The notes beneath the pieces are model-generated. The model was not told the origin of the DNA. It saw only the letters and a list, made by a program, of their open reading frames with translations, and made no database searches. From Brachycybe producta (lineage: Eukaryota; Arthropoda; Diplopoda; Playtdesmida; Andrognathidae): DNA of 64,000 bases. Of the stretch, positions 45,147 to 56,060 are shown piece by piece. Made by a program: the position numbers and the translations under genes. Where the stretch lies: positions 13,045,854 through 13,109,853 of the forward strand of contig JAUPFP010000001.1 in the NCBI GenBank assembly GCA_036925085.1. The letters are read 5' to 3'. Each line of letters starts with the position of its first letter. The stretch's first letter is position 1.

Positions 45147-45675
45147 TGTGACACGCCACGTTCTGGGTGTCTGGGTTTATCAGGGGTTGTTTACAAATGT
45201 GCCGCATAATCTCTATGAAGAGATCGATCATCGTATCGATCTCCCTTCTTTCCTACCTTTCTCTTTGAATTGGTAGCTGTTGACACGAGGCTAGATTTAT
45301 GACGACTGAACTGTCGCAGCTGATGGTTGAATTGGCCAATCAGGCGATCGCTACGTCACGAAAGGCGTAGACGATCGCCATCAAATTGAGAGGCAAATTC
45401 AAATATCAGCTGTTCTTTCTCAGCTGATCATCAATCTGGACGTATCGTCATTTTCGTGTTCCGGGAAAGGAACAGTCTAAGCCTTTTGAGGTTTCTTTAT
45501 TTGTATATAAAAGTGTCTTCATATGTTAATGTCTTGTTTATATTTATTAAAAGTTCATTTCTACATTCTCTCCGGTTCCGTCTAAGCTTTATTTAGGGAC
45601 ATAAAATCGAGTGAGCGTAGGTTCAGGTTCCCCACGAAGTAGGCCCGCCCGGAAACAGAATCTCGGCGTGTTACA
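45147..45675 (+). repeat. 5' LTR of element B (529 bp)
   Basis: Ends TGTGACACGCC and GGCGTGTTACA are inverted copies. A short perfect hairpin (arms gagatcgat/atcgatctc) lies at 45220-45243. A longer imperfect hairpin at 45318-45415 has a GGCGATCG...CGATCGCC core (45343-45379). tatataaaag (about 45504) and attaaaag (about 45547) may be TATA box and poly(A) signal. Confidence 0.88.
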
Positions 45676-45677
45676 TT

Positions 45678-45695
45678 TGGTGGAGGTGCGGGGTA
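45678..45695 (+). promoter_or_regulatory. Primer-binding site of element B
   Basis: tggtggaggtgcggggta starts two bases after the LTR and differs from the site of element A by one base in 18. Confidence 0.7.
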
Positions 45696-45962
45696 CCCGC
45701 AACCGACTCGTTGTCCCGAAATAACTTGAAAAAGACGGTTTTAAGAAGTTTTTCATGGGCCGGGAGGGAGTTTTGACGAATTTAAGTGTATTTTTGTGCA
45801 TGTGCGGTCGAAATTCGACCGAAAAAAACAGTGAAAGTGCTTGTGTTAGTGCTTGAAAATAACTTTTTGTGATGTAAAAGTATCTAAAGACACTAAAAAG
45901 ACACTTCAGGTTTCCTAAAATATCTGGGGAAATCGAAAAATAATAAAAAAAAAACTCACCGG

Positions 45963-46652
45963 ATGATAAATCCGTCTCAAAGTCCGGTAGAAATTGACCA
46001 GACCAACGGTCAATTTGAAGATTCCATTGGCGGTAGGGTTCTTCAAAACCCTCGTACGAAGCGGAATCCATTGATTTCCTATAGAGGAAATACAAATTTT
46101 GAAAATCGAACGATGGAAAGGGGAAATTTCCCTGATTTTCCATCGACCAACTCTCCTCTGTCAACACGTGGAGAAGAAATGAACAGAAGATCCATGTCTT
46201 CACCAGACGCCATATTGGATGCTGCTCCGTTTGAGCGGAGCGCTCCACAACTCAGTCCATTGTACTCTGGTGAACAAAATGGAGCTGCTACTTTCTTTGG
46301 TAGACACTCTATGATGACATCATCTTCTCAAGTGAGAGAAATTTTAACAACCAATGGGGGGTTTCAACACACATAACCCCTGGACCAATTAGCATCGGGA
46401 TGGGAGGAGCTACTACGTCATCAGTTTATACTCGGCCAATGATGGCTCAACAAATTCCAACAGCTGGAGTTTCTTCAAGCCAATCAGGATATTTTTATCC
46501 TATGATGTCAGCACAATTTCTCACCAGTCCCGTGTCAACAAATTTGAGAGGGATTTCAAATCCTTTCCCTCACAACACTATGGCAATGGATAGGGCGGGA
46601 GAATTTGAATTTTCCACACTATTATCCACAAACAATGATGCCGACATATGGC
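45963..46652 (+). pseudogene. Gag N-terminal part of element B
   Basis: The frame opens MINPSQSPVEIDQTNGQFED and runs to a stop at 46374; a second frame (46400 on) is rich in Ser/Thr/Gln/Met (TTSSVYTRPMMAQQIPTAGV), then ends at the junction with the 3' LTR. It has the unstructured look of a Gag N-terminus. No capsid core, zinc knuckle or enzyme is left. Confidence 0.5.
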
Positions 46653-46856
46653 ACAGTCTAAGCCTTTTGAGGTTTCTTTATTTGTATATAAAAGTGTCTT
46701 CATATGTTAATGTCTTGTATATATTTATTAAAAGTTCGTTTCTACATTCACTCCGGTTCCGTCTAAGCTTAATTTAGGGACAAAAAATCGAGTGAGCGTA
46801 GGTTCAGGTTCCCCACTAAGTAGGACTGCGTGGAAACAGAATCTCGGCATGTTATA
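46653..46856 (+). repeat. 3' LTR remnant of element B
   Basis: It aligns base for base with 45472-45675 at roughly 95% identity; both 204 bp. Its last bases are gttata rather than gttaca, so the terminal CA is mutated. Confidence 0.9.
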
Positions 46857-46992
46857 AAGGTGTACACCAATTTTGTCAGTATCTTTGTGCACGAGTTAAT
46901 TTGCTAGACAAAAAAGACTGTTTTGATGTAATGAGTGAAATTGAACATGTAGTACATAGTAAAGAAAACCAAGATAAATATTTTGATTAAAT
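46857..46992 (+). other. Short open tail, unidentified
   Basis: A 40-residue open stretch (FCQYLCARVNLLDKKDCFDV... to a TAA near 46987) abuts the end of element B and could be the last exon or end of an interrupted gene. Unrecognised. Confidence 0.3.
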
Positions 46993-47066
46993 TTGTATAA
47001 CCTAAATTTTCAATAAAATTGCTTTTCATTTTAACAAGTTATTATGTTTATTTCTTTTAGCAAATA

Positions 47067-47333
47067 TCATTTATTTTTACAATTCAACCCTCTATAAATC
47101 ATATAGCCTTGCCATTCAACAGCTCCTACAGTTGCCAAATATGATGCCATATTACTGTGTAGCATTTTACCGTCTTCATTGTACATATTTGAGCTGCATC
47201 GTTTTCCAGAAAGTATCCCACCATTTGTGACGTTTTCATTGCGCCAATTGCCTGGCCTAACAAAATGGTTTACATCTTCACTGTCTACATAACCTGGAGG
47301 AAACTTGTAGATGATTACAACCCTTACAAAACA
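47067..47333 (-). pseudogene. C-terminus of a transposase-like protein, minus strand
   Basis: On the minus strand an uninterrupted stretch of about 88 residues ends in TGA at 47067-47069. It contains VNHFVRPGNWRNENVTNGGI, LSGKRCSSNMYNEDGK and GAVEWQGYMIYRGL. A closing G-A-V-x-W-Q is typical of the C-terminal ends of several DDE transposase families (PIF/Harbinger- or IS4EU-like); this assignment is inference. There is no Met start; the frame fades above 47333. Coherent composition suggests real coding origin. Confidence 0.4.
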
Positions 47334-47818
47334 ACTTTAAATTCCTTACAATCCTCACAGAAAGGCTTGCATATGACTGCAACTCTTACAAAATAGCTTA
47401 CAAATGCTAACAACCTTACAATGTTGCCTACAAAATGCTTAAATAGAAAAACATTTTAGAAATATTTCATACATTTTTTCAGCCCATTTGCCATTGTATG
47501 ACTAGAAATAAACGTAATAATGCACCTGACATCATAGCCATAGACAAGTATGGACCTGACAACATAAATTATTTTACAAATATATGTGTAGATGACATAA
47601 CAATCATAGCTTAACCTATAGATATATGGTATATACCCATATATACTGTATCCCTATGTAATTTAACATGACAAAAAAGGGTCACTTTATAATTATACAA
47701 AAATAGAAATAATGGTCAAAATATTTGAAAAAACTTTATTATCATTCTCTATGTATTCTTAATAATACAAATTTTTTAGAATTGAGAAATATGTAACAAA
47801 ACTTAAGTTACACTATTT
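47334..47818. other. AT-rich noncoding flank of element D
   Basis: 47335-47460 is a loose repetition of cttacaaaatg-like words. No gene. Confidence 0.4.
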
Positions 47819-50084
47819 TGCTAGGTGCTCATGCAAATAATAAAACACCTAACATGAACACCTGAACATTGTCAGACCAAACAGAACAAATAAATAAAAA
47901 TTCAATTATATAAAAATAATAATTTGAAACTTGCACAAATGCAAGTAACCAAATAAACACAAATAAGAAAAAATATAAAATAAGCCAAAAATTTCACAAA
48001 TATGGAGATTAAAGATGAAGATGTTTAAAGATGAAAAACACGCTAAATAAGGACAAAAACAAAAAATAAGATAACATCAACTGAATAGCTGAAAAACACA
48101 AAATTACATGACTGGAAATAATGCAAACATAACAATGGTCAAAGGACAAATCAGAATAGGTCCCAAAATAACCAAAAAAAAACATATATAGCACAAAGAC
48201 AGAAAAACACAGTAATTAAGGAAAGAAAAATGAAGATTATGATAGATTACAACACATTAGGAAAAAACAAAAACTTAATGGTCAAAAAAGGACAAAGTAA
48301 AGTAGGTCCCAAAAAGGAAATAGAAATGGGTCCTAAGTCTGAATTTTTGGAAAAATGAAACAAAAAATAGAAGTTTTGAAAAAGAAGTTTTAGACAGTGG
48401 GCTTTGAGATTTTTTCGGGAAACGTTCTGGTTTTTATTTTCGGGAGTTGTTTGATTTTCGGGAGTTATTTTGATTTTCGGGAGTTATTAAGATTTTGGGA
48501 GTTATTAAGATTTTGGGAGTTATTAAGATTTTGGGAGTTATTAAGATTTTGGGAGTTATTAAGATTTTGGGAGTTATTAAGATTTTGGGAGTTATTAAGA
48601 TTTTGGGAGTTATTAAGATTTTGAGAGTTATTAAGATTTTGGGAGTTATTAAGATTTTGGGAGTTATTAAGATTTTGGGAGTTATTAAGATTTTGGGAGT
48701 TATTAAGATTTTGGGAGTTATTAAGATTTTGGGAGTTATTAAGATTTTGGGAGTTATTAAGATTTTGGGAGTTATTAAGATTTTGGGAGTTATTAAGATT
48801 TTGGGAGTTATTAAGATTTTGGGAGTTATTAAGGTTTTGGGAGTTAGTAAGGGTTTTTGGGAGTTATTAAGATTTTGGGAGTTATTAAGATTTTGGGAGT
48901 TAGTAAGGGTTTTTGGGAGTTATTAAGATTTTGGGAGTTATTAAGATTTTGGGAGTTAGTAAGGGTTTTTGGGAGTTAGTAAGGGTTTTTGGGAGTTAGT
49001 AAGGGTTTTTGGGAGTTAGTAAGGGTTTTTGGGAGTTAGTAAGGGTTTTTGGGAGTTAGTAAGGGTTTTTGGGAGTTAGTAAGGGTTTTTGGGAGTTAGT
49101 AAGAGTTTTTGGGAATTAGTAAGAGTTTTTGGGAGTTAGTAAGAGTTTTTGGGAGTTAGTAAGGGTTTTTGGGAGTTAGTAAGAGTTTTTGGGAGTTAGT
49201 AAGGGTTTTTGGGAGTTAGTAAGAGTTTTTGGGAGTTAGTAAGAGTTTTTGGGAGTTAGTAAGAGTTTTTGGGAGTTAGTAAGAGTTTTTGGGAGTTAGT
49301 AAGAGTTTTTGGGAGTTAGTAAGAGTTTTTGGGAGTTAGTAAGAGTTTTTGGGAGTTAGTAAGAGTTTTTGGGAGTTAGTAAGAGTTTTTGGGAGTTAGT
49401 AAAAAATTTTGGGAGTTAGTAAAAAATTTTGGGAGTTAGTAAAAAATTTTGGGAGTTAGTAAGAGTTTTTGGGAGTTAGTAAAAGTTTTTGGGAGTTAGT
49501 AAAAGTTTTTGGGAGTTAGTAAGAGTTTTTGAGAGTTAGTAAGAGTTTTTGGGAGTTAGTAAGAGTTTTTGGGAGTTAGTAAGAGTTTTTGGGAGTTAGT
49601 AAGAGTTTTTGGGAGTTAGTACGAGTTTTTGGGAGTTAGTAAGAGTTTTTGGGACTTAGAAAATTTGGGAGGTAGTTGTTTTTTAGGAAGTGTTTAAGTT
49701 TTGGAAAGTTTGTGAAGTGCCAGAGAGCCATTGCTGGATTACAGGAAGGACTGGAAAACAGTAAGACCAAATTCATTTGTTTTAAAAAGGCCAAATAGAT
49801 TTTTGCACAATTCATACCCTTATTTAGTCCACCCATTTAGTGTTTTTTTTAAACTTTTATACATCCTATACATATGCCCTTCATATACACTTGTTAATTC
49901 TTATTGTCTGTAACATTAAATATTTTCATTTAACGATTTATATCAGAGTATTTAACAAATAAAATCAATTTTGTAATACAATATTTTTAGGCCCGATTTG
50001 TCATTAAAGCCTTCACTGGCTTAAAGGATCTGGTTTAATTTATCTCTGTCCCTTAAAAATAAAACAAAAAAGGGACGGGTAACA
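47819..50084 (+). repeat. 5' LTR of element D (2266 bp)
   Basis: It starts TGCTAGGTGCTCATGC (the 3' LTR: TGTTAGTGCTCATGC) and ends in GGGTAACA. About half is a minisatellite (48441-49655). After the array a unique segment carries aataaaatcaatt (about 49958), the likely poly(A) signal, so R/U5 lies at the right end. Confidence 0.9.
48441..49655 (+). repeat. Minisatellite inside 5' LTR D: 18-bp then 20-bp units
   Basis: The left part is about 22 copies of gggagttattaagatttt (18 bp). The right part is about 41 copies of gggagttagtaagagttttt (20 bp), with a sub-block of gggttttt variants (48850-49080) and a few aaaaaatttt variants. The 18-bp period gives spurious frames of the WELLRF type. Confidence 0.97.
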
Positions 50085-50088
50085 CATC

Positions 50089-50106
50089 TGGCGCAGTCGA
50101 CAGGAT
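50089..50106 (+). promoter_or_regulatory. Primer-binding site of element D
   Basis: tggcgcagtcgacaggat starts a few bases after the LTR end. It begins with TGG and differs from the sites of A and B, so a different tRNA primer is used; I cannot name it with certainty. Confidence 0.65.
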
Positions 50107-51036
50107 TATTTAAAATTATTGGATTAGTTTTCAAGACAGGATTCTGATTTATCATTTAAATTTTATCATTTCATTGTATTTTTGTTTTGTTTGGCCGATT
50201 AAGTGCATGTGCTATATTTTATTACTATAGTTGGGTTTTGGGTCTGGAATTGTATTATTGTGGGATTGGAAATGTTTTACTGCTACCCCTACAAAACATG
50301 CACGCTCCCACACACACAAGTGGTTCCTGAAACGTAAATAACAGGGTGCGGATTCATTTGTTTACCATAATACTTTATAAGAGCCACAGATGCAACAAGA
50401 TATCCAGCCCCCTACCTTGTGCCCAGAGCAAAAGTATTGTTTCCAGAGGGCAATTAGAAGGGGACTGTGGACCTGTGTCACACATGGGTCTTATTTTCAT
50501 CCGGCAGACTTTGATAACATGTATGGTGGGAGAATTGGAAAAACCCCTAGCCAGACAGGAAGAGAACACATGGGCCTTGAGGAATTGACCATTGACCTTG
50601 GCTGTCCACCCACCATACGTGAAATGGAATTATTTTTTTGCAATGAAGGATTCAATTAGAGGATCTGGTTAGCCTTGTACCATCAACACTTCAAAATTTG
50701 TCCACAACATTAGACCTAGTATTAAAAATAGAAAAACCAATTTAGTTAACACCTCAGTAAAATTTAGACAACCATAGAAAAGGCTGAATACATGAATAAA
50801 ACAGATTCAGTTAAAACCAACTGTCCATTTGGTGCTAGATGTATTTTCATCATTCAAAAGGGTACCAGGCAGGTGAAGTGTGTTTCATCACAACCAATTT
50901 TCACCAAAAACCTTTAGTAAAAAGGCTAACCAAGCTGCTGAAGTACTGGAAGAAACAAAAACCAGAACAAAAAGCATAAGTGATTAGGGCCTTATCTGGT
51001 TGTATATTTCACAATAGTGATTCAGCTGATTTCAAG
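50107..51036 (+). other. Leader of element D
   Basis: Untranslated-looking sequence of ~930 bp. An 89-codon ORF (50390-50659; GLWTCVTHGSYFHPADFDNM, PPTIREMELFFCNE) is coding-like and could be an extra leader peptide or a Gag extension, but is not identified. Confidence 0.45.
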
Positions 51037-52181
51037 ATGGCTACTGAAGCAAGTACCTCTGGGGGAGGGCAACCCTCATCAATGGGACATGCTAGCCTAA
51101 TTCCATATTTTACAGGTGATGAAAAGGGCCCATAAGCAAAAGAAATATTTGAGCAAATAGAGACCGTTGCACGACTAGCAAACTGGGCGAAAGAATTTCA
51201 GATTGTCCTGTTTAAGTCGAAATGCAGAGGACCAGCAGCCGAATTTCTTCGAGATCACCCTGCAGTACGACAAATCACCGACTTTACAGAATTACGGGAT
51301 TTGATAATCCAACGATTTGAACCACTTGAACCTAAACTCGTATTGATGTAGAAATTCCTAGAAGAAAAGCAGTCCAGCACAGAATCTGCTATTGAGTATA
51401 TATCTAGGGTAAAAACTAGAGGAAGAGCCTTCATGACAGAAGACCCTCCTGCTGAAGAACACCGGATTAGAGATGAGATGACACAAAACCAAATAATTAA
51501 GGGGTTGCATCCTAGAATTAAAAGGTTTGTCTTGTCTAGAAATCCCTTTGATTTGGAGGAAACTATAAAAATCATTCTAGCAGAAGAGGAAAATGAGAAA
51601 TTGGTAGGCTCTAGGTATGGATTGCATGCCTTGTCCGGAGAACAAGCAGAAAGAAGCCTCAAAACTAGAGGAACAACATAAGAAGGAAAGAGCTGCACTA
51701 GGGGAAAAGTACAAACATGACCTAGAAAACCAAGGTCAACAATGGAAACAAAGAAGTGAGAAGGCAATTAGGGAATGCTTCATTTGCCACAAAAAAGGTC
51801 ACTTAGAAAAGGATTGTTGGATTGGGAATAAAAGGAACCTGCCACAACAGCAACCATAGACATCAAGACAAAGCCAGGGGTGGGTGACCAATCAAAAATA
51901 CCTTACCCACAATGGGGTTACAATGCCTAATGTACCAAACTGGAGGGAAAATAGTTCACAAGAAAGGAAAAAATGGGAATAGATGCTATAGGTGTGGGAA
52001 ACCAGGGCATTATGCACAAAATTGCCAAGAAAGGGTTAATTCTAGTCGTGACCATAGCAGATCAGACAACACCTGTTATGTGTGTGGCAATGCTGGACAT
52101 TTTGTAAAACACTGCCGACAAAGGAAGTTTCCACAAAATAGAGATGGGACATATTCCAGTAGATATAACCAGGAAAACTAG
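51037..52181 (+). pseudogene. Gag of element D, three CCHC knuckles, broken
   Basis: ATG at 51037 opens MATEASTSGGGQPSSMGHAS. The capsid-like core follows (EIFEQIETVARLANWAKEFQ, FRGPAAEFL-type helix, DLIIQRFEP, GLHPRIKRFVLSRNPFDLEE), with in-frame stops at 51133-51135 and 51349-51351. After a frameshift near 51620 the nucleocapsid has CFICHKKGHLEKDC (about 51777); after another come CYRCGKPGHYAQNC (about 51984) and CYVCGNAGHFVKHC (about 52077). All three fit C-x2-C-x4-H-x4-C. Such knuckles package the genomic RNA. Confidence 0.88.
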
Positions 52182-52205
52182 AAAATCCCTCATGGAGTGA
52201 TACGC

Positions 52206-52622
52206 GTCATAGAGGGAAATTATATATAAACCGCGTAACCTTAAGCACAGTGGAAACAAGCACTTGCCCAATTTTTGTAGCTCAGTCATCAAAAAACATT
52301 GTCAAGATATTGTATGACACAGGAGCGGGTGTATCGGTAATTTCCCGACATACTTTAGAAAAATTGAAAAGGCAAAACCCACAGTGCGTGAGGCACGTAC
52401 AAACGGGTCAAACCATTGCGATCACTTTCCGCAAACGGGCAGCCTTTCCCCACAATTGGGTTATATGAAATACCTATAAGGATAACTGCCGATAAAATAG
52501 AAAGGGTAACTGTGCCTGTGAGTCAAAAGGACTTACCACCAAAATACCAACTAATATGTGGCATTGATCTCATTAGAAGACTAGAACTAAAATATGACCC
52601 CTCTAATGTATTTTGTATGTAA
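52206..52622 (+). pseudogene. Aspartic protease of element D, frameshifted
   Basis: ILYDTGAGVSVISRHTLEKL has the D-T-G-A active site at 52316-52327. A frame change near 52430 leads to VPVSQKDLPPKYQLICGIDL (about 52510-52580), where I-C-G-x-D-L-I-R occupies the place of the conserved I-I/L-G strand. The region ends at a stop near 52620, just before the RT frame. Confidence 0.85.
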
Positions 52623-52756
52623 TTTTGTATAGAAACAAGAAAATCAAGACAAGCAAAGGAGAAAAGGATGATTTAGTAAACATGCTGATGACAAAAAACC
52701 ATAAAGAGTGGATACAGGATCGAATCCAAAATGTAGAACCATAAAATAAGGAAAGG

Positions 52757-54090
52757 ATGACAAAGCTATTAAGAGATAATTCAGACATATTTGCAACTTC
52801 ATTAAAAGACCTAAAGGCCACACCCATGATGGAACAGGACATTCCCATGACTGATGATGTCCCCGTGTACCTAAGACCTTATAAGTTACCTGAAAGACAA
52901 GAAAAGGTGATGAAAGAAAAAATTGATGAATTGCTTGAAGCAAAAATCATCAGACAATCAATGAGTCCTTACGCTGCACCCTGTATGCTAGTGGGAAAGT
53001 CTGACGGAAGTCAAAGGCTTGTAGTTGATTACCGAGCACTGAATCAGAAGGTAATAAGTGATAAATATCCTTTACCGGAATTACTAAGCGGGAAAGCAAA
53101 ATACTCCTCCACACTAGATCTGGCTAGTGGATTCCATCAAATCCCAGTCCGAGAAAAGGATAAGGCAAAAACAGGATTTAGCACGCCATTTGGACATTAT
53201 GAGTTCAACCACAGTCCAATGGGGCTAAAAACATCACCAAGCATGTATCAGAGACTAATGGACAATGTTTTACATGGGTTAAAAGGGAGCATCTGTGTTT
53301 TGTCTACATGGATGATATTATTGTTTACAGTGACACAGTCGAAGAACATTACAACAGATTACAACAAGTCTTCAACAGGTTGAGAAATGCTAAATTAATG
53401 GCAAAGCCAACAAAATGCGTTTTTCTACAAAAGGAAATCAGTTATCTCGGGCACAACTTCACCGAGGGGAAGATACAACCAGGCATGAAAAAGATTGATG
53501 CCGTAAAAGATTTCCCACAGCCTCGCAACGTTAAAAATGTACAAAGTTTCATGGGGTTGGTAAACTTCTATCGAAAGTTCATTCCAAATTGTGCAGGGAT
53601 TGCAAAGCCCCTGACGAACCTACTACCAAAAGATGCTCCTTTTCGATGGTCACAAGAATGTGAAAAGGCTTTCAAAATGTTAAAAACGAGTTTAATCACC
53701 TAATCAGTTTTGGTCATGCCCAATTTTGGTAAAGATTTTTTTCCTCACTACAGACGCCAGCAATGAAGCTATAGGAGTAATCCTAGAACAGAAAATTGAG
53801 GGACAATTACATCCCATTTCCTACGCAAGTAGAAAATTGACAAAATCTGAACAGAATTATTCAACCACCTGGAAGGAAGCATTGGCTTGTGTATATGGAG
53901 TCAATTATTTTCGGTACTATTTAATGGGACGAAAGTTTACATTGATTACTGATCACCAGCCTTTAAAATACTTAATGACGATGAAAAAGATAAGGCCATG
54001 TTGACACGGTGGGCCTTACAATTGCAACAGTACGATTTTACTGTCGTTTATCGAGCAGGGAAGGAGAATACGAATGCTGATGGATTAAGC
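52757..54090 (+). pseudogene. Reverse transcriptase and RNase H of element D
   Basis: The RT frame 52757-53383 shows VPVYLRPYKLPE, MSPYAAPCMLVGKSDGS, LVVDYRALNQKV, TLDLASGFHQIPV and FGHYEFNHSPMGLKTSPSMY. A frameshift just before the catalytic box puts YMDD (53305-53316) into the next frame, which continues to ISYLGHNFTEGKIQPG and GLVNFYRKFIPN, ending at TAA 53701-53703. RNase H lies in 53726-54090: FFLTTDASNEAIGVILEQ (first Asp), KEALACVYGV (Glu) and ITDHQPLKY (Asp), then after another shift RWALQLQQYDF and ENTNADGLSR (last Asp). All catalytic residues are present but spread over four frames. Confidence 0.93.
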
Positions 54091-55634
54091 AGAAACCCTC
54101 CCGAAATTCAAGAGGTAAATGTGTTGAATGACAATGAAACATGGAAAGACAATCAGGTAGCAAAGGATCAAGAAGCGTGCCCAGAGTTAAAGTTGTACGT
54201 TGAGTGTCTGCATGGAGGTCCAGTAGAGAGCAGGGTTCAAGAAAGAGTTGAAAAACTACAACTGTACCTGAATGACCAGGGATGGTTGCTAAGACCCACA
54301 AAGACAACATCAAGGATTGTAGTGCCAGTGACAAGAAGACCATATGTAATGCACATGTGTCCCGACAACATAACTGCTGGTCAAATCGGCATTGAAAAAA
54401 CCATCAGTAAGGTAGAAAGCAGATTCGTTTGGGAAACTTTTCAAAAAGATGTCCAAAAGTATTGTGAAGCTTGCATATCATGCAACCAAAAAAAGGTTCC
54501 ACATGGGAAAAGTCCATTGAACAGATTTCCTCCACCATCGAAACCGTTTGAAAGAATCGGCATGGACGTTTTGGGACCACTACCAACAACAGCCAATGGA
54601 AACAAATACATTGTGGTGATCTGTGATTATTTAACTAGGTATCCAGAAGCGTTTCCTGTGCCATATCAGAAGGCAGAAACCATAGCTAGCCTGCTAACCA
54701 GAAAAATAATCTCGAGATATGGGAGCCCAAAAGAATTAATCACTGATAGAGGTGCAAACTTCACCAGTGAATTAATAAAAAAAATTGTGTGATACATTCC
54801 AGATCAGAAAAATCTTTACATCAGCATATCACCCACAAACAGATGGTTTGGTGGAAAGGTTCAACCACACATTGACTACAATGCTGTCTCATTATGTTAA
54901 CAATTCACAACGAAATTGGGATGAAGAATTACCATTTGGACTGATGGCCTATAGAAGTACTATACATTCAAGTACCAAGGAGACTCTTTATTACCTGTTA
55001 TTTGGTCAAGACATGAACCTTCCATTTGATCTGATACATGAAGCCCCAAAACCAATCTATAATGTGGAAGATTATGTAAAGACCTTGACACATAGAATGC
55101 AAAAGATACATGAGCTGGCCAACCTACCTTTATGTACCTCAAGTAGCCCAAGGAAAAACTAAGAAACTGGCTAGATTGAATAAAGGTCCATATCGAGTAA
55201 CAAGGCAAACATCTCCCATAAATTTTGAAATTAAGCACATGTTCAACCATAGAGATATTCAGATCGTTCACGAGGAGCGATTAAGAGTGGTAAAAGGAAA
55301 AAACCGATGGGAAAAGGGGGAACAGGAGCTTGCTAAGGGGGTAGGCACCTCAAAGAGGCAATCCGAAAGAACACGGAGTGATTCAAGTAGCTCCAATAGT
55401 TCAAGCTCAGATAATGACTGCAATGAACATGACGATCTAGCGTATGTATCCAATGGCAAGAACTCCACATTCGATGGGTATAAGACGGAGTTCAGAACCC
55501 GTGCCCACAACAAGCCAATATGGATTAAGAAGCAAAGGTCCAGTAGAGTTTACAGCACCTTTACCAGAGCGAAGAAGAAGGATTGTACCAAGAATAGAAG
55601 AGATGCCACGTTTACCAGATACTCCAAGAATTGA
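54091..55634 (+). pseudogene. Integrase of element D
   Basis: In the 53998-54792 frame, a His-poor zinc domain (MHMCPDNITAGQIG..., CEACISCNQKK) is followed by ERIGMDVLGPLPTTANGNKY with the first catalytic Asp (about 54560) and KELITDRGANFTSEL with the second (about 54735). The third, Glu, is in HPQTDGLVERFNHTLTT (about 54840) in the next frame after a shift near 54788. A C-terminal domain in a third frame (about 55150-55290) reads KLARLNKGPYRVTRQTSPIN, an SH3-like GPY/F-type module. The remaining acidic/Ser-rich tail to 55634 is low complexity. Strand-transfer enzyme of the element; broken at least three times. Confidence 0.9.
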
Positions 55635-56060
55635 GCCAGGGGAATCTGAAGATGAAGTTGATGATGGTCTGGCTGAATTGCGAAGAGGAAATAGGAAATA
55701 GACCAAGGCAGATATGGAAAGACAAGAGAAGAAGCCGAAGATCTTCCAGAGGTTTCAAGGGAAAACCCAGGAGCAGAAATTAACAGGCAGGTAGGTAGAA
55801 ACGAAACTGAAGAGGTGCAAGTGGGGCCATCTCAACAGGTTCAAGTAGAACAAAGGGAAAATGTCCCAGAGGAGCAAAGGGGAAATTTTTGCAGATAGGC
55901 TTCTTGATGTGTTTGACCGTGCGCTAAATGTTATATACCCCTGGGGCAAATCCAGAAGTAGAGGAAGAATGCATATGGGAAACTAACTTTATAGATATTA
56001 ACTGATTAATGTGGGAAGATGAGTTCTTTATATTTTTGCGGAAACATCAAAACGGAAGTC
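55635..56060 (+). other. Spacer between integrase and envelope-like region
   Basis: Partly open, Glu/Gln-rich (pol tail in other frames), then noncoding. No splice acceptor can be assigned with confidence. Confidence 0.35.

Larger units (their letters stand above)
45147..46856 (+). mobile_element. LTR retroelement B, internally deleted
   Basis: A full 5' LTR (45147-45675), primer-binding site and Gag start are followed directly by the last 204 bp of the 3' LTR (46653-46856). Everything from mid-Gag through pol and the U3 of the 3' LTR is missing in one step. Confidence 0.85.

Noticed and set aside
45589..46248. 219-codon minus-strand ORF
   Set aside because: It runs antisense through the U5, primer-binding site and Gag of element B, so it is a shadow.
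48397..48926. ORFs of repeated WELLRF or GVIKIL type
   Set aside because: Produced by the 18-bp LTR minisatellite, which is divisible by three.
48441..49655. CRISPR-like array
   Set aside because: The units are directly adjacent with no spacers, and the window is eukaryotic.
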